From Oscheius onirici (taxonomy: Eukaryota; Nematoda; Chromadorea; Rhabditida; Rhabditidae): a DNA stretch of 64,000 bases. Positions within the stretch are counted from its first letter, which is position 1, and each line of letters begins with the position of its first letter. Shown here piece by piece: positions 51,740 through 62,610 of this stretch. A program made the translations under genes and the position numbers. Location: contig OW051468.1 of assembly GCA_932521025.1 (NCBI GenBank), positions 2,542,064 through 2,606,063 of the forward strand. Reading direction: 5' to 3'. The notes under the pieces are model-generated. The model made no database searches. It was not told the DNA's origin and was given only the letters and a program-made list of their open reading frames with translations.

Positions 51740-52921
51740 TCACAAAAGTTTTTGACACTCGTTGCACTCGTAGCGCTTAATAAGGAAATCTCTCCTTTTG
51801 GCGATGAAGAGCCAAAACTGTCCCTTCTTCTCCAGAGTACGGCAGCGACTATGATCGAGGCATCGGAGAGTATCTCTTTTGGCATCAAGTGTGAAGACGA
51901 CTCTTCTGCCACTACAGAGCTTGGATCTGGACACTCGGAACTTGTTCAGCTGGCGATGACCGTCGATAGCTTCCTGGAGATTAGAAATGGGAGAAAGGGA
52001 CAGAGAGACTGGGTGACAGAGGGACAGAGACAGAGAGACAGACTTACCTCACAGAAAGCAATGACTCCAGCTGAGGTCACATCCGTCTTGTACAAATAAA
52101 CACTTCTCGGCATCTGTGAGCTCATTCGAAGCAAGTTCTGATCATTGAAATGTCCGCTGATACTCATTCGGTCTAGTTTACCAATATATTCTGTCTTAAA
52201 AAGATCGCTTGGATACGTTCCGTCAGTGACAAGACCTTGAAGGCGAAGTTTCTGAGCTCTTGGAACTGTAACTATAAAAAATGTAGTAACCTGAATGAGC
52301 ATAGAAAGGAGCTCTGATGAAATGTTGGGACTGTTCAGTACAAGATATATTACTTCTACCGGTAACGTAAGAAGATGGTTCAGAAGTGGACCGCAGTTTG
52401 CATCGATCCGAACCTTGTGGTACAGAAAGCGGCATCGGTACTTCTGATGGAATGATGATGGGTTCTGAATAAATCTGGGTATGTCCCTCTATCTCCCTGT
52501 TTCTCTGTCTCTCAGTCTCTCTGTCTCCCACTCACTGTCACATGTAGCACAGCTCTCTTCCGTTCTGTGAACAGAACATCCTTGTTCTTTTCCGAAAGTT
52601 CCAGAACAGCCTGACATGTAGACTCGAACTGTATAAAAGATTTGTGATCAGGAATCTGAAGATATATACTATTAGTCACATTTCATTCCTTACCTTTTCA
52701 AAAATCCTCTTTTGAATAGATTCGGGAAAGCCCAGAAAATCGATAGGGTACTCGACCAGGAACTCTTCTAGCGGTCGGTAGATTTCAACATCATCGCAGT
52801 AGAGTTCCTAAACTACAACATTTAAAAAGAGGGATAAAATTACTGGCTGTTCGAAGTTATAGCTGATTTTCCGAAAGTTCTTGACGATGGGAAGAAATGA
52901 TAATATGGCCAGAAGGCCCAT
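51740..52921 (-). CDS. F-box-like protein, N-terminus uncertain
   Basis: Exons 52921-52844, 52807-52694, 52628-52536, 52464-52048 and 51973-51740, all phase 0; 311 aa from the ATG at 52921. The second exon has DFLGFPESIQKRIFEK, which fits an F-box helix. The fourth is long and beta/Leu-rich (FLYHKVRIDANCGPLLNHLL, EVIYLVLNSPNISSELLSML, DRMSISGHFNDQNLL). The protein ends with a basic part (KKGQFWLFIAKRRDFLIK). F-box proteins of this size recruit substrates to SCF ligases and are hugely expanded in nematodes. The first exon carries a hydrophobic stretch (MGLLAILSFLPIV), so a longer N-terminus may exist. Confidence 0.6.
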
Positions 52922-53660
52922 TGGGAGAGCCCAAGAGAAAAGATCAGAGAGACGGTTGAAGAGAACAAAATCGATTTCATTGGCGCTTTTACGCCACACA
53001 AAAAAACTAATCTCATCGTCATAAGGCAAGTGAGTAACTGACCGTATTTGGGGGGATAGGAGAAGGAGAAATGAGGGCAATGAATTGCATGTGAAAATTT
53101 ACAGAAAGAAATTCTGGGAAAGACTACGGTTCACAATCAACTGGAGCTGGAAATACTGGCCCTGAAAGAAAGGGTGTTCTTGACGGGACGGGGGAGACTA
53201 TGTGTTGGTTGAGCAGAAAATGTTGGGCCTGAAACCCCAGAATAGTCTGCACGGGATGGGGAAAAAAAGCCTGCCGGCTGAGCGGACAAGACAGGACCTG
53301 GAAGTCGGGTTCTTTTTGTAACGGGGCCCATAATGTTAATTTATAATTAGTGAAAGGAAAGTACAGAAAATAAATAATATTCGAGTTTCTAGTTACCAAG
53401 AGAATTCTTCAAGAATTCTCGGTTTCGGGAGTGGAAGAGTGTGGAGAGGGGGAGTCTCAGTCAGAAGCTAGATCACTCGAGATTTCTGCAAAAACGAGGC
53501 ATAACAGCAAGAATATAGGGCAAGGGAAACAAAGAAGGAAAGGGTTAGGGGATACTGTAGAAACTGAACTGTAGTCAAAAAGAGACGTTTGAAGAGAAGT
53601 CATTGAAGTCTCCTGAATCTGGAAAACACCCTATCTTTTGTCCTCCCTCCTCTCTTACCT

Positions 53661-55129
53661 TCACTTCTTTTCGGAGAGACCGGCCAGGCTCGAATGACCG
53701 GCAAAGGGAGAGTCCGGGTGAAAGAGAACCGTATTAGCCAGAAGAAAAAGACCAGGGCAATGAGCAAAAGGGTCGGCAGCAGTGGGCGTAGAAGGACCAG
53801 GCGAAGGCGAAAAATTCTCAGAAGACTGAACAGGAGACTGGCGGGAAGTCAAAGAACCGTCAGAATCAGCCTGATTTAGCACAGAAGCCAGAGTCTTCTC
53901 TGGCATTGTCTTCTTTGTCTGAGCCAGAATGGCCTGAGCTTTGGTCGAAGACATGAAGACGGAATTGGGCGGAGCGAACTGGTACGCCTTTCCTAAGCAA
54001 AAAAAAATAGAGAAAAGAAGATGAAACTAGTTACCGGCGGTATTCTGAAGGCATTCCTGGAACTGAGTCTTGAATTCGGCCTTCTTGCTCAGTCCTTCGA
54101 ACTTTGTGGTAGCATACGTGAAGACTTTGCCAGTATCGGAGGCAACGAGAAGAAAGCACTCGGCTCCGGTCAGGATGGAGAGTTCTTGAGTCTGCAAATT
54201 GGATTCTTACTGTTTGTCCTTCTGTCCCCCTCTCCGTCTGCCTAGATTCCAAAGTTTCAGTGTAATTTCGAAAACCAAACTTGTGAAGACTTGTCAACTC
54301 GAATTCCCCTAACTTTTTCAAGTCAGTCGGCAGCTGTCTGCCACCAAAGACCTTCGTCTATTCCGAAACAGGTCAGGTGTTTCTACTTTTCCCAAATTTT
54401 CGTTTCTTTCGCTCTAATACTCATCTACCTCCCCCCTGACGAGGATCTACACTACTCCCGAGCAATCCGGATCCGCAACTCTGTCTTCAGCTTGGGGACA
54501 GATTCAGGTTTCGGTAAATCTACCTCTTTGGAGTGTGATCATCAAATAGGGTATTGGAGGCTGGGGTAGTGGTCTGTCTTTTGCCATTTTTCAGGTGCTG
54601 GTGCACTCTGCGCTGCCCAAGACAAAAAGGACTCTCAAAGGTGCCTATGCTACAAGCTACTCGAAGTGCAAGGATCTGTGGAAGACTTTCCAGGTAGAGC
54701 TACTGCCTCTCTCTGTTCCTCTGTCCATCTGTCTCTTTCTCTCCCCCAACTCACCTTTTTCATCAGTCCAGCCTTCCTCTTGGCGAACGTAGTCTGCCTC
54801 CTGACCTTGTCCTTGATCGGCTTCATTTCAATTTTGACTCTTCCCAGAGTCTTCTTTCCATTGGGAAGAAGTCCCTTCTTCTTAGAACTCTTCTTCTTCT
54901 TCTTGGTTACAGTGTCGCCATCAGAGCTGTCCTCAGTCTCTCCGCCAATCGACTCCACCTCCAGCTTGATGTCCTTGTCCGAACTGCTAGTGCTCAGATC
55001 GAGCGGCATCACATCTTCCGAATCGTCCGTCTTCTCCGAGCTTCCAGAGATGGATTCATCTTCCTCCTGTCCGAGCAGTCTCTTCACAGAAAGCTGGAGC
55101 TTGGAAATCTCGGTCGTTTTGTCCTCCAT
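53661..55129 (-). CDS. unc-120: serum response factor (MADS-box), UNC-120 type
   Basis: Exons 55129-54755, 54191-54035 and 53992-53661; 287 aa. An acidic N-terminus (TDDSEDVMPLDLSTSSSDK) and a Lys run precede the MADS domain, which is split by the first intron: GRVKIEMKPIKDKVRRQTTF, AKRKAGLMKK, TQELSILTGAECFLLVASD, TGKVFTYATTKFEGL. This is the SRF signature (RVKI..., TGxxxLLLVASETG). UNC-120 drives muscle genes. After the MADS domain come SAM-like residues and a Pro/Ser-rich C-terminus. A PP1 gene fragment lies on the opposite strand in the first intron. Confidence 0.88.
54630..54760 (+). pseudogene. PP1 exon/intron fragment inside the unc-120 intron
   Basis: About 54640-54695 encodes AYATSYSKCKDLWKTFQ followed by a GTAGAG donor and a CT-rich stretch. 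The end of PP1 exon 1 at 38692 encodes ...CKDLWNTFQ followed by GTACGAACTCCCTCTG. The match covers about 50 bases of exon end and the intron start, so this is a relic of a PP1 copy. Confidence 0.6.
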
Positions 55130-56360
55130 TTCTGGAACATTCAGTATTACTGAGTCAGCAACTGTAGAGAAAGGAAAGGGCAGGGCGGTGATTGATTTTA
55201 GCCTCGGATAAGGGATGGGTATTTGCTGTAGAATTTTTGAAAACAAAATGAAAAAATCAGTCAAAACACAAGATGTTATTATGTTGATTGAGGATCTGGA
55301 CTCCGGTCGGTATGTCAACAAGAGGCCCTGCTCTAATAACCCGAAAACAGTTTTGAGTGAGAAATGTCTTCCCTATCTAGTCACTCAATTCTAGAAGTCG
55401 AGCGAAATGGCAAAAAGATAGGTGAAAATTAGAAATAACCAGAGCCTCAGTGTACAGCAGAAATTTGCTTCTCGAAAAGAGGGGCGGAGAGGAAATTTGG
55501 CAGTCTGTGACATTTGGACGATGAGTCGGATGTCAAGGAAAAAGGTAGAGAGGGAGAAGGATCAGGTGATTTGGTACTAACGATTTTCTAAAGATTGCAC
55601 TGGAAAGCTGTACAACGGAGACTGACATGCTTGCTCCTACAGAAGTGGGAGTCCGCCATCTCTGGGAGTCTACCATGAGACGGCACCTCGCCCGGTACAA
55701 TAAAATGGTATAGTACAACAGGCAAGCCGCTCAGGAGCGGAGAACTATAGAGATATCCCACAAGCAACCAGCTGGTGTCAGCCGAGTACTCTTTTTGATT
55801 GTCCGGGACGTCAAGACAGTGAAAAAGCTGTTAGAATCAGATTGAACAGACTTGAACTTCGAGTGGGAACAAGTCTGTCGAGACAAGTTAGGCTTTATGA
55901 AGAGTTTAGTCGAGTCTGATGGGAACCCAAACATTTACTTTTGAGCGCTTCAGGCGCCAACTTCGCTTCAGGCGCTTAGCTCACTTTTAACAATAATGAA
56001 ACCCGTTGTAGATGTCTGGTAGGAGATGACATACTCATAAGAACTTAAAGATATGCATGGAGTTACAGAGCGACTTGCTTTTGGCCTAGTAACTGATCAT
56101 TAGGAGGAGAACATGGAAATATGTAGACAGGAAAGCCGGGATCACCCTCGGGAGTGATCGGAGAATTGACAACTCTATGCGGGGAGCAGTTTCACATGTC
56201 CTTTTTTCTTAGGCTGACTCAGGCTCGTTGTTCTCGAGGGGCGCAGACCGGTGATGGGGCCGTGACATTTGATTCACTTGCTACTACTCACACCTTTCTT
56301 GACTCGCGGGAGGGGAATTGGGAAGAGGGGGGGGGGGGGGGACAGGGAGGGAGACAGAGG
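55130..56360. other. spacer, no gene seen; G tract near 56326
   Basis: No supported gene. A run of about 15 G is at about 56326-56341, next to GGGACAGGGAGGGAGACAG repeats. Confidence 0.4.
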
Positions 56361-56425
56361 GGCAAAGGGACAGGAAAATATATCTGGAAAGTGTTTCACA
56401 GTTCCTTGAAGCTCGGATACCTTGT
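56360..56425 (-). pseudogene. PP1 exon-end relic
   Basis: On the + strand TCTGGAAAGTGTTTCACAG (from about 56384) followed by TTCCTTGAAGCTCGGATACC matches CTGGAAAGTGTTCCACAG and TCCTTGCAGTTCGGGTAGCG at 38692-38730 of the PP1 gene. It is the same exon end that is found at 54640, here in the other orientation. Confidence 0.5.
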
Positions 56426-56664
56426 ACCATTGACACCTTTGAGAGTCCGAGACCTGTTTTGGAGTAGACGACGTTACTTGGTGGACAGCTGGCGACTAAA
56501 TATGTAAATACGGCGGTAACATTTTTCAGATAGTGGGAGTATTAGAGCTGGCAACTTTCGACAAGTTAGGGTCTCGTAACGACTGCAACTTGCGAATCGA
56601 TGAACAAAGAGACATAGAGAGACAGAGGGAGCAACAATGGTTCAAAGAGCTACAGTGCTTTTAT

Positions 56665-58325
56665 TCAGAAAACGATACAATCAGGAAATACCGATAATTT
56701 TTCCTTGAAAATGGCTACTCGATGCTGATAGATGGCTATAGTCAAAATCGCACCGTCCACAAGCAACACTTTCACCTCCGTGTGCACATTTCCGTCTTTC
56801 AAGATGAGAAAGTACTGAGCTCCGAGCCTCTGAGCCAGTTCAAATCCGCGAAATGTGTATCCTGTCGAGATTGTGACGTGGTCAATGTCCCTTTCTCCCC
56901 TGACGATTTGCTAAAACAATAAAAGTATGGATTTGAATTGACTGTTACCTGGCAGAATTGTTCCAGACCGAGGTCAGTAATGATCGAGCCAGAAATTGAG
57001 ACATACTGTGGGAGTCGGGGAGACATAGAGAGTAGCATCTCGTCAGTGATTAGCGAGTTGAAGAAGAGGTGATCGAGCTAAAAATGTGTGAGAGAATTAA
57101 TAATACGGTCAGGGTACAATGAGCGCTTGCCCAGGCCCTGCAAGTTCATCATTCGATTCCCGTGATAGCTCCATGTTGTTACGATATTACCATTTTTTAA
57201 TTAATGTTTTACATACATAGCTAACAATAAGCAAAGTTTGTTGTTGCCAGAAACTTTAAGGTTTTTGAAAAGTGTATCATATGCGGTCGGAACGAGGAAA
57301 TGACTATGCGTGTGCGGGTGTCCAGGACATTGAACGTCCCTGTTTGATTTCCGACCAAATCATGTCAACTTTTCTATCCCCAACTTATTTGCTTTGCACC
57401 TTTTTTAACTCACCTTATCAAGATTTGAAGATGTCAAAACATTCGACTGACAGTCCCAGAGAATCACTTGCTTTACTTTCATCTTCTGGAATCATCGTTT
57501 TTCGTCAAGAAGAGTCTATTTTCCGTACCTGTAAGCAGTCTTCAAACATCTCCGGCTCCATTCTCATGTTGTGAAAGATGAGACAGTTTGAGGTTGTCTC
57601 TGATATCATGAGCTTCTGGACCACTTTCTCTTCATCATTGTGAATCGAGATCATGCTGAAGTGGGGACGACAATGGGCTTTATTCGGAACATGGTCTCCA
57701 TCCTAAAAAGGGTTGATTTCCCGCCAAAACTCGGATTACTTTGATGTTCAAATGACCATGAACGTCTTCAGAAAATTTTGTTTTCTTGTCAATCTTTCCG
57801 AGGCGATTTGTGGCTCGGCTGGCTTGATCGAACGTTTTGAAGGTTTCAAAACTGTCCAACTGAAATACAAGAGTACGGTTTGTTAATCGAAAAGAGGTCA
57901 CTACCGTAACTCAGTTTTTCGTGACGAAACCGGAAAAACAGAAAGGAACCAAGAATTCGGGCTGAGTATCGTTTTGTGTTATACCGGTCTAGTCCCGAAG
58001 AAAATGCGTTACGGTATAGCGCTTGCCAAACAGTGAATTACGCCAAATTGCGTATATTTCCCACATAAAATTTTGTGTACGCAATTTCGCGCAACTGGAA
58101 GTACGCACTGTTTGGCACGAGCTATAATGATCTCTTTTTCTTGAACACATCATTGACAGTTTCTCTGATATTAATTGTTTAACTCACTTTTTGAAAAACT
58201 AGAAGCTGTAGCTCCGTCGGAAGAGCTCGGAAGTCCACAACTTTATTGTTAACTGGTTCATCTCTGGACATCAGGTTTGACATATTCTTGACCAGGGTGG
58301 AAAGAGCGTTCGTGACGAGAGACAT
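56665..58325 (-). CDS. F-box protein
   Basis: Exons 58325-58188, 57859-57740, 57702-57529, 57077-56949 and 56910-56665, all phase 0; 268 aa. Exon 1 ends with an F-box start, DFRALPTELQLLVFQK. Later exons have LDSFETFKTFDQASRATNR, HFSMISIHNDEEKVVQKL, LDHLFFNSLITDEMLLSM, QYVSISGSIITDLGLEQF and TISTGYTFRGFELAQRLG, the leucine-rich and FBA-like pattern of nematode F-box proteins. It would form an SCF complex with a Skp1-type protein such as the one ending at 61964. The intron after exon 1 contains a foldback repeat (58008-58125). Confidence 0.7.
58008..58125. repeat. foldback repeat in F-box gene intron
   Basis: AGCGCTTGCCAAACAGTG (about 58018) is opposite CACTGTTTGGCACGAGCT (about 58104), with AATTGCGTATAT/GTACGCAATTTCG between. 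It forms a hairpin of about 120 bp. Similar words (GTACGTGACAGG, TTTCGCGTAACTCGTGCC) are found near 13310-13370. Confidence 0.5.
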
Positions 58326-58611
58326 CGTGACAGAAAAAAACTGACCCACTGCTTTTGAACCAAGTCCGAAATCGATTATTGCTCTGTGATCGCTTTTTTC
58401 CCGTCGACTTTCAGTTAGTTTATACTCCTTCCTAAGTCGATTACCCCGACGAGATGTAGTCTCCGAATAATCTCTGACGACCATTCACCCGTAGCTCATA
58501 TCTCGAATGACTACTCTTTACTAAAAAGTAAGCTCTTTTTCATTTTTTCCTAATATTTTGTTCAGATATTTGACCGACGACATGCGCGCTTTTGTGGACA
58601 GTTGATGGCCG

Positions 58612-58878
58612 ATGGAAAGAGCAACTGTTCACGTTTTGTGGGTTGTAAACGAGGACCGTATCAAGCATCTACAGACTACATCGAGCTGTCCCCGAGAGCG
58701 AAGCCTACTGGAGGCTCGTCGCTGTGCTCGCTGCTTCGGAAAGAGCCACTCGGCCAGACACTGCAAGGCTACCAAGCCTTGCTGGGCCTGCAAGAAGGCC
58801 GACCGTGTTGGAGCAGAGAGCCACAATCAGGCTCTCTGCCCCTTCACAATTAAGCACAGTCTCCTTGTATCTCTATAG
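58612..58878 (+). mobile_element. gag fragment with CCHC knuckles, BEL/Pao-type retroelement
   Basis: An 88-codon frame containing CARCFGKSHSARHC (C-X2-C-X4-H-X4-C zinc knuckle) and CWACKKADRVGAESHNQALC, a second C-X2-C..H-X4-C unit. Two knuckles in this order with HNQALC are typical of BEL/Pao gag proteins. No protease, reverse transcriptase or LTR is nearby, so it is a remnant or a captured gag domain. Confidence 0.6.
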
Positions 58879-59294
58879 AACCACCGCCTTGGACACTATG
58901 AGACTGGAGTCTAAATACGGCTCATAAGAACTTTTATCGTTAACCAGCATGAAATAGTCCACGTTGGAAACAACTTTTGTTAGAAAATAAACGTAAGAAT
59001 CATAATCTTTGAGTCTGGAAGTAAAGAGAAGAAAGATGACAGAAAAAGACAGCCAGAGTCTCACCTTTCAAGACCGTTTATTACTTCATCTATTGTCTAT
59101 CCTTTCGAGGGGGTCCTACCATCCCATGTTGAAGTCGCTCCTATGGATGACGCAGAACTGCGAGCGACAGAATCCACCTCCTGGACAGAAACGGTAACGT
59201 GTCGAGACTAATTTGGAAGTCAACGAGAAAACTTCCGACTTGTCAAAGCAGTTCTAGTCACAGGACTACTTTATTCAGTACAGAGATTGTCTTG

Positions 59295-59397
59295 TCGCCT
59301 TCTCAATAATGGGAAAGCTGTTCCAAAATTTCTTTCAACCTCTACATGAGAGAAGGGTCGGAAGCATTTGAATACCTCAAACTTGGGTAATTAAACC
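59295..59397 (-). ncRNA. sls-1: SL1 spliced-leader RNA gene (copy e)
   Basis: Minus strand from 59397: exact SL1 leader, GTATTC donor, AAATTTTGGAAC Sm site and a hairpin CTTTCCCATTATTGAGAAGG (one G-to-A change weakens it). Upstream the proximal block is partly changed (TTATAACATCTAAC where other copies have GCCATTTCATCTC), so activity is uncertain. Confidence 0.8.
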
Positions 59398-59888
59398 GAC
59401 GAGACTGCGATCTGTTGGATGATAAGAAAGGCTGAAAAGTTAGATGTTATAGCAAAGGCTGGGAGACTTTGTGTCAGAGACACTGAAGCAAGAGAATAAA
59501 AAAGATCCCTGAACTTCTGAATTCATATCTAAGGGAACCCTCTATCTCACAACTGTATTATTATGGACAACACTTCTTAGTTTATTTTGGTTTGCAGACA
59601 AAAGCTCACCTAGGATCTTCTGAAAACAGAGAGTATCAGTCAATTTCTCTCCGATACTTTCTGCATTCTGGTTCTTTGATATTCTTGCCGGAAACAGAAG
59701 AATATATAGAGTAAGAGACTCTATCACACAATCTCCGAAACCCGATGATTCATCGACCATAACAGAAACAATCCCACTTCCGCTCATTTCCCTCTCCCTC
59801 AACAAAAACCGGGCCGGATAATCCACTGATTCACCCCGTGACAGAAGAGGATAAATATCCGCAGTTTGGTAATTGTTTCCCAAACAGA

Positions 59889-61836
59889 ATGCTCGCCAAA
59901 GTCCTCTTCTTCCTCAGTCTCGTCTCTGTCCTCTTGGCCGAGATGAAGCGCCATCAGAACATTACCGTAATCGGGCAGATTACCTGCAGCGGGAAGCCAG
60001 TTTCCGGTGCTCTCGTAGAGCTCAAGGAGAAGGATTTCCGTGAGTTTATATCCTTTATTACCGTAAAACCTCTATTTGAAGCCCCCGGGCTTCTAATTTT
60101 CAATCACTTCATTTTTTTTTTGGGGGGGGGGGGGGGGACTTATAATAAAGGGGGGCTTCTAATTTTTGATCAAACTGGTTTTCATTTTCGGCCCGGGACG
60201 CCGAAAACCTCAGAAAATTTGCAAGAAAAAAGGAAGGTTGCAACACCAAAATTTGTAATTCCGCACGATTTGAAAGATCCGGCTATCGTTTTTTTGGACA
60301 ACTGTGTCCATGCCGTATCAATCCATCCGAGATATTTGTCCATTGTCGGAGCTCGTGGATTTCCCGCTTTGGCATAGTCTCTCGATTCGTGAGTGAGCCA
60401 GTCTTCGTATTGCTCACGAATTTTGTTTTTGAAGGGGGCATTCCATGACACATCAGGTGCCTACGAAAAATAAGTGTTTGTTTGAATAACACAAACCTGG
60501 ATGAAACCGGTACATCCGGCCGGAACTAACGCAGAGTCGATTTTTTTTAAATCCTGGAGCTTCTTCATTGCAGCCTTCGACTTGTGAACGGAACATTGGT
60601 CCCAAACCTACAGCCTTCATCCAAACAAAGTGTTTCCAAGAACATTTTGTAAATGTTTGTCAGTATTTTCGTCGTTTATCCAGCTCTTCTTTGACCAACA
60701 GAGCACATAACGGTAATGCAGAGCTTCTCATGTCCCGTTGTGATCAGCCGGACCTATAACACATTTTGATGAGCAAATTGAAAAAAATACCTCAGACGAT
60801 CCTTTTTCGGCTATTGTGGTCTGGGGTACGGGTTCAATGCTGACGCTAGTCTCGCCTGCAGCGTAAATATGAGAATAGTCGTTCTCTTTCCGTTTTTCGG
60901 CAAGTTTGAGGACGAATTGGACGACATGTCTCTCAAATTCTTCCGGAGGTTTTTGGCAGGTCGACGTCACTCGCCTTGTGACCAACTTGTGTCGTTTGAG
61001 GAATTTTTCTAGCCAGCCGTTAGAAATCTGAACAACGGCTATCATAAAGACGCTTAAAAGTCGCTTACATTGCATGTTGCATCAGTTAAGAGTTCATTCG
61101 CCTTCTTTTTGATGGCTCGACGGCTGACACAGTGTTTCTTGGTTCGTTCCTTCTTGATCCATTCAATGAGATCATTGTCCATAAACTCGTGTTTCAACGT
61201 CCGGCCTGCTCCAAGTAGACGCTTCCCTTGATTACCTTTTTGCTCGTCCCTGAATAGTCGATTTATGCAAAACAAGAAATTATTTCTACCTTTCGAAATA
61301 ACTGTATTTTTCCGGGCTCTCCACAGTCGAATTTGTCGCCTGTCCACACGGAAGATCTTGGCAGCTTGATGGTTTGAATGCTTTTCAGCGTAATCAATAA
61401 CAAATTCCATAACATCACAAGGCTAGAAAATTGGGATTTCTTCGTTTAGGGGGAGGCTTGACATGACGGGTCGTTGAGATTTATGGGCCTTCTGTGTTAT
61501 TTAAATTTCGCCAAGAATTTGGGTTACGGTAATTGGTTCTTCTTATTGAACCATTTTTTCAGTCTCAAAGGACGACAATCTGATGACCACACAGACGGAC
61601 AAGAATGGAACTTTTGTGGCTTACGGAGAGGTTTGTTCAAACTACAAATCCAGGATACAATATTTTAGGATAACGAAGTCATGGACATTAGTCCATACCT
61701 GATTGTCCACCACAACTGTACCAAACTGCCCTGCAACGCCAAGAGCGTCTTTGACGTCCCGGCTTCAAAAATCAATGGTCTTTTTGAGTTTAATATTGAT
61801 CTGGCGAGTGTGAAGGACGCGGAGAAGAGTTGTTAG
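59889..61836 (+). CDS. transthyretin-like secreted protein (TTR family)
   Basis: Exons 59889-60039, 61563-61630 and 61669-61836; 128 aa. A signal peptide (LAKVLFFLSLVSVLLA) precedes NITVIGQITCSGKPVSGALV, LSKDDNLMTTQTDKNGTF, DISPYLIVHHNC and NAKSVFDVPASKI, the pattern of nematode TTR-like proteins (a V-x-G start and paired cysteines). TTR-52-type proteins act outside cells as ligand bridges; the role here is unknown. Intron 1 was enlarged by a pogo/jerky-type transposon on the opposite strand (60061-61529). Confidence 0.8.
60061..61529 (-). mobile_element. pogo/Tigger/jerky-type DNA transposon, probably inactive
   Basis: Ends: CCGTAAAACC at 60061 and, inverted, CCGTAACCC ending at 61529, each flanked by TA, as expected for a Tc1/mariner-superfamily insertion. 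Minus-strand pieces of transposase in order: a CENP-B-type helix-turn-helix (AEKHSNHQAAKIFRVDRRQI, then SNGWLEKFLKRHKLVTRR), the catalytic region (YAAGETSVSIE, WDQCSVHKSKAAMKKL, LVPAGCTGFIQ) and a C-terminal part (WIDTAWTQLSKKTIAGSF). The frames are discontinuous (61410-61054, 61075-60728, 60600-60490, 60451-60182). Family members have ADET or MDET at the first catalytic Asp; here it is AGET. A G tract is at about 60122-60137. Confidence 0.75.
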
Positions 61837-61963
61837 CTTTTTGGCGGGATAATAAAATGTAAAAATGTTGTGAATGAATGTAATTGAATATTTATCGAGA
61901 GAGGAGTTAGGAACGCAAGATAAGTACAAATAAGCTGTAAGACCTACTGAAAATAAGGGATTT

Positions 61964-62134
61964 TTAGTTGACCCATTTGACGTTGTTAAAGAGTTTTTCT
62001 TCTTCTTCCGGACGGAAGTCGTTCTCGAGACAGAGCATTTCGCGTAGCTCCACGACCGTCTTGCCGCTAGCCAGATTGGCGATTTGCTGGAGGCAGATGT
62101 CGACTAGGCCCGGAATGTCGAGGTAGTTGGCTCC
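61964..62134 (-). CDS. last exon of a Skp1-related (skr) gene, or an orphan exon
   Basis: After a TTTCAG acceptor (62135) the sequence reads GANYLDIPGLVDICLQQI, ANLASGKTVVELREML and NDFRPEEEEKLFNNV, ending KWVN*. This is the C-terminal Skp1 domain that binds the F-box. The exon begins in phase 0 at the position where Skp1 genes often have an intron. The N-terminal (BTB-like) exons are not seen in 62135-63255, so either they are far upstream or this is a remnant. Confidence 0.7.
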   Translation of the reverse strand, partial: GANYLDIPGLVDICLQQIANLASGKTVVELREMLCLENDFRPEEEEKLFNNVKWVN

Positions 62135-62245
62135 CTGAAAATAAACAGTTTTCGATCGTTCAATTTGTTCCGTGCAACAGAACGTTGATTACGCAGTTGC
62201 ATTTGAGCATCTGCTGCGTACCTGCAACGCTGAGGATACGCAACC

Positions 62246-62610
62246 AAATGCAGGTTTTAAACGGGTGTTTTACACGCAGAATCCAATAAAGAAGTGATAG
62301 AATTTGAAGAAAAATGCGACAAGGGGAACTAGGTGGAAAATGATTACAATCGCAAAATCAAAAATATGAGTTGCCATCTCCAGTATTACCAAGATTTGCT
62401 CTACCTATCTCACTCCGTGTGTGAATGTTTCTGGGAAAAAATCAGCGCCAAAAACCTTACAGCAAGGACATCTGATAGTAGATCGCAGTTTTTTTTAACA
62501 CATATATTTTATTTTTAACACAACTAAATTTAGGTATTAAACGGGTGTTTTACGCGCAGAATCCAATAAAGAAGGGATAGAATTTTTACGAAGAATGCAA
62601 CAAGGGGAAA
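62246..62610 (+). repeat. direct repeat
   Basis: About 80 bp (TTAAACGGGTGTTTTAC, GCGCAGAATCCAATAAAGAA, GATAGAATTT) occur at about 62254 and at about 62537 with small differences, 283 bp apart. Confidence 0.6.

Noticed and set aside
57120..57180. B-box-like ATTCGATTCCCG
   Set aside because: No matching A box or acceptor stem at tRNA distance.
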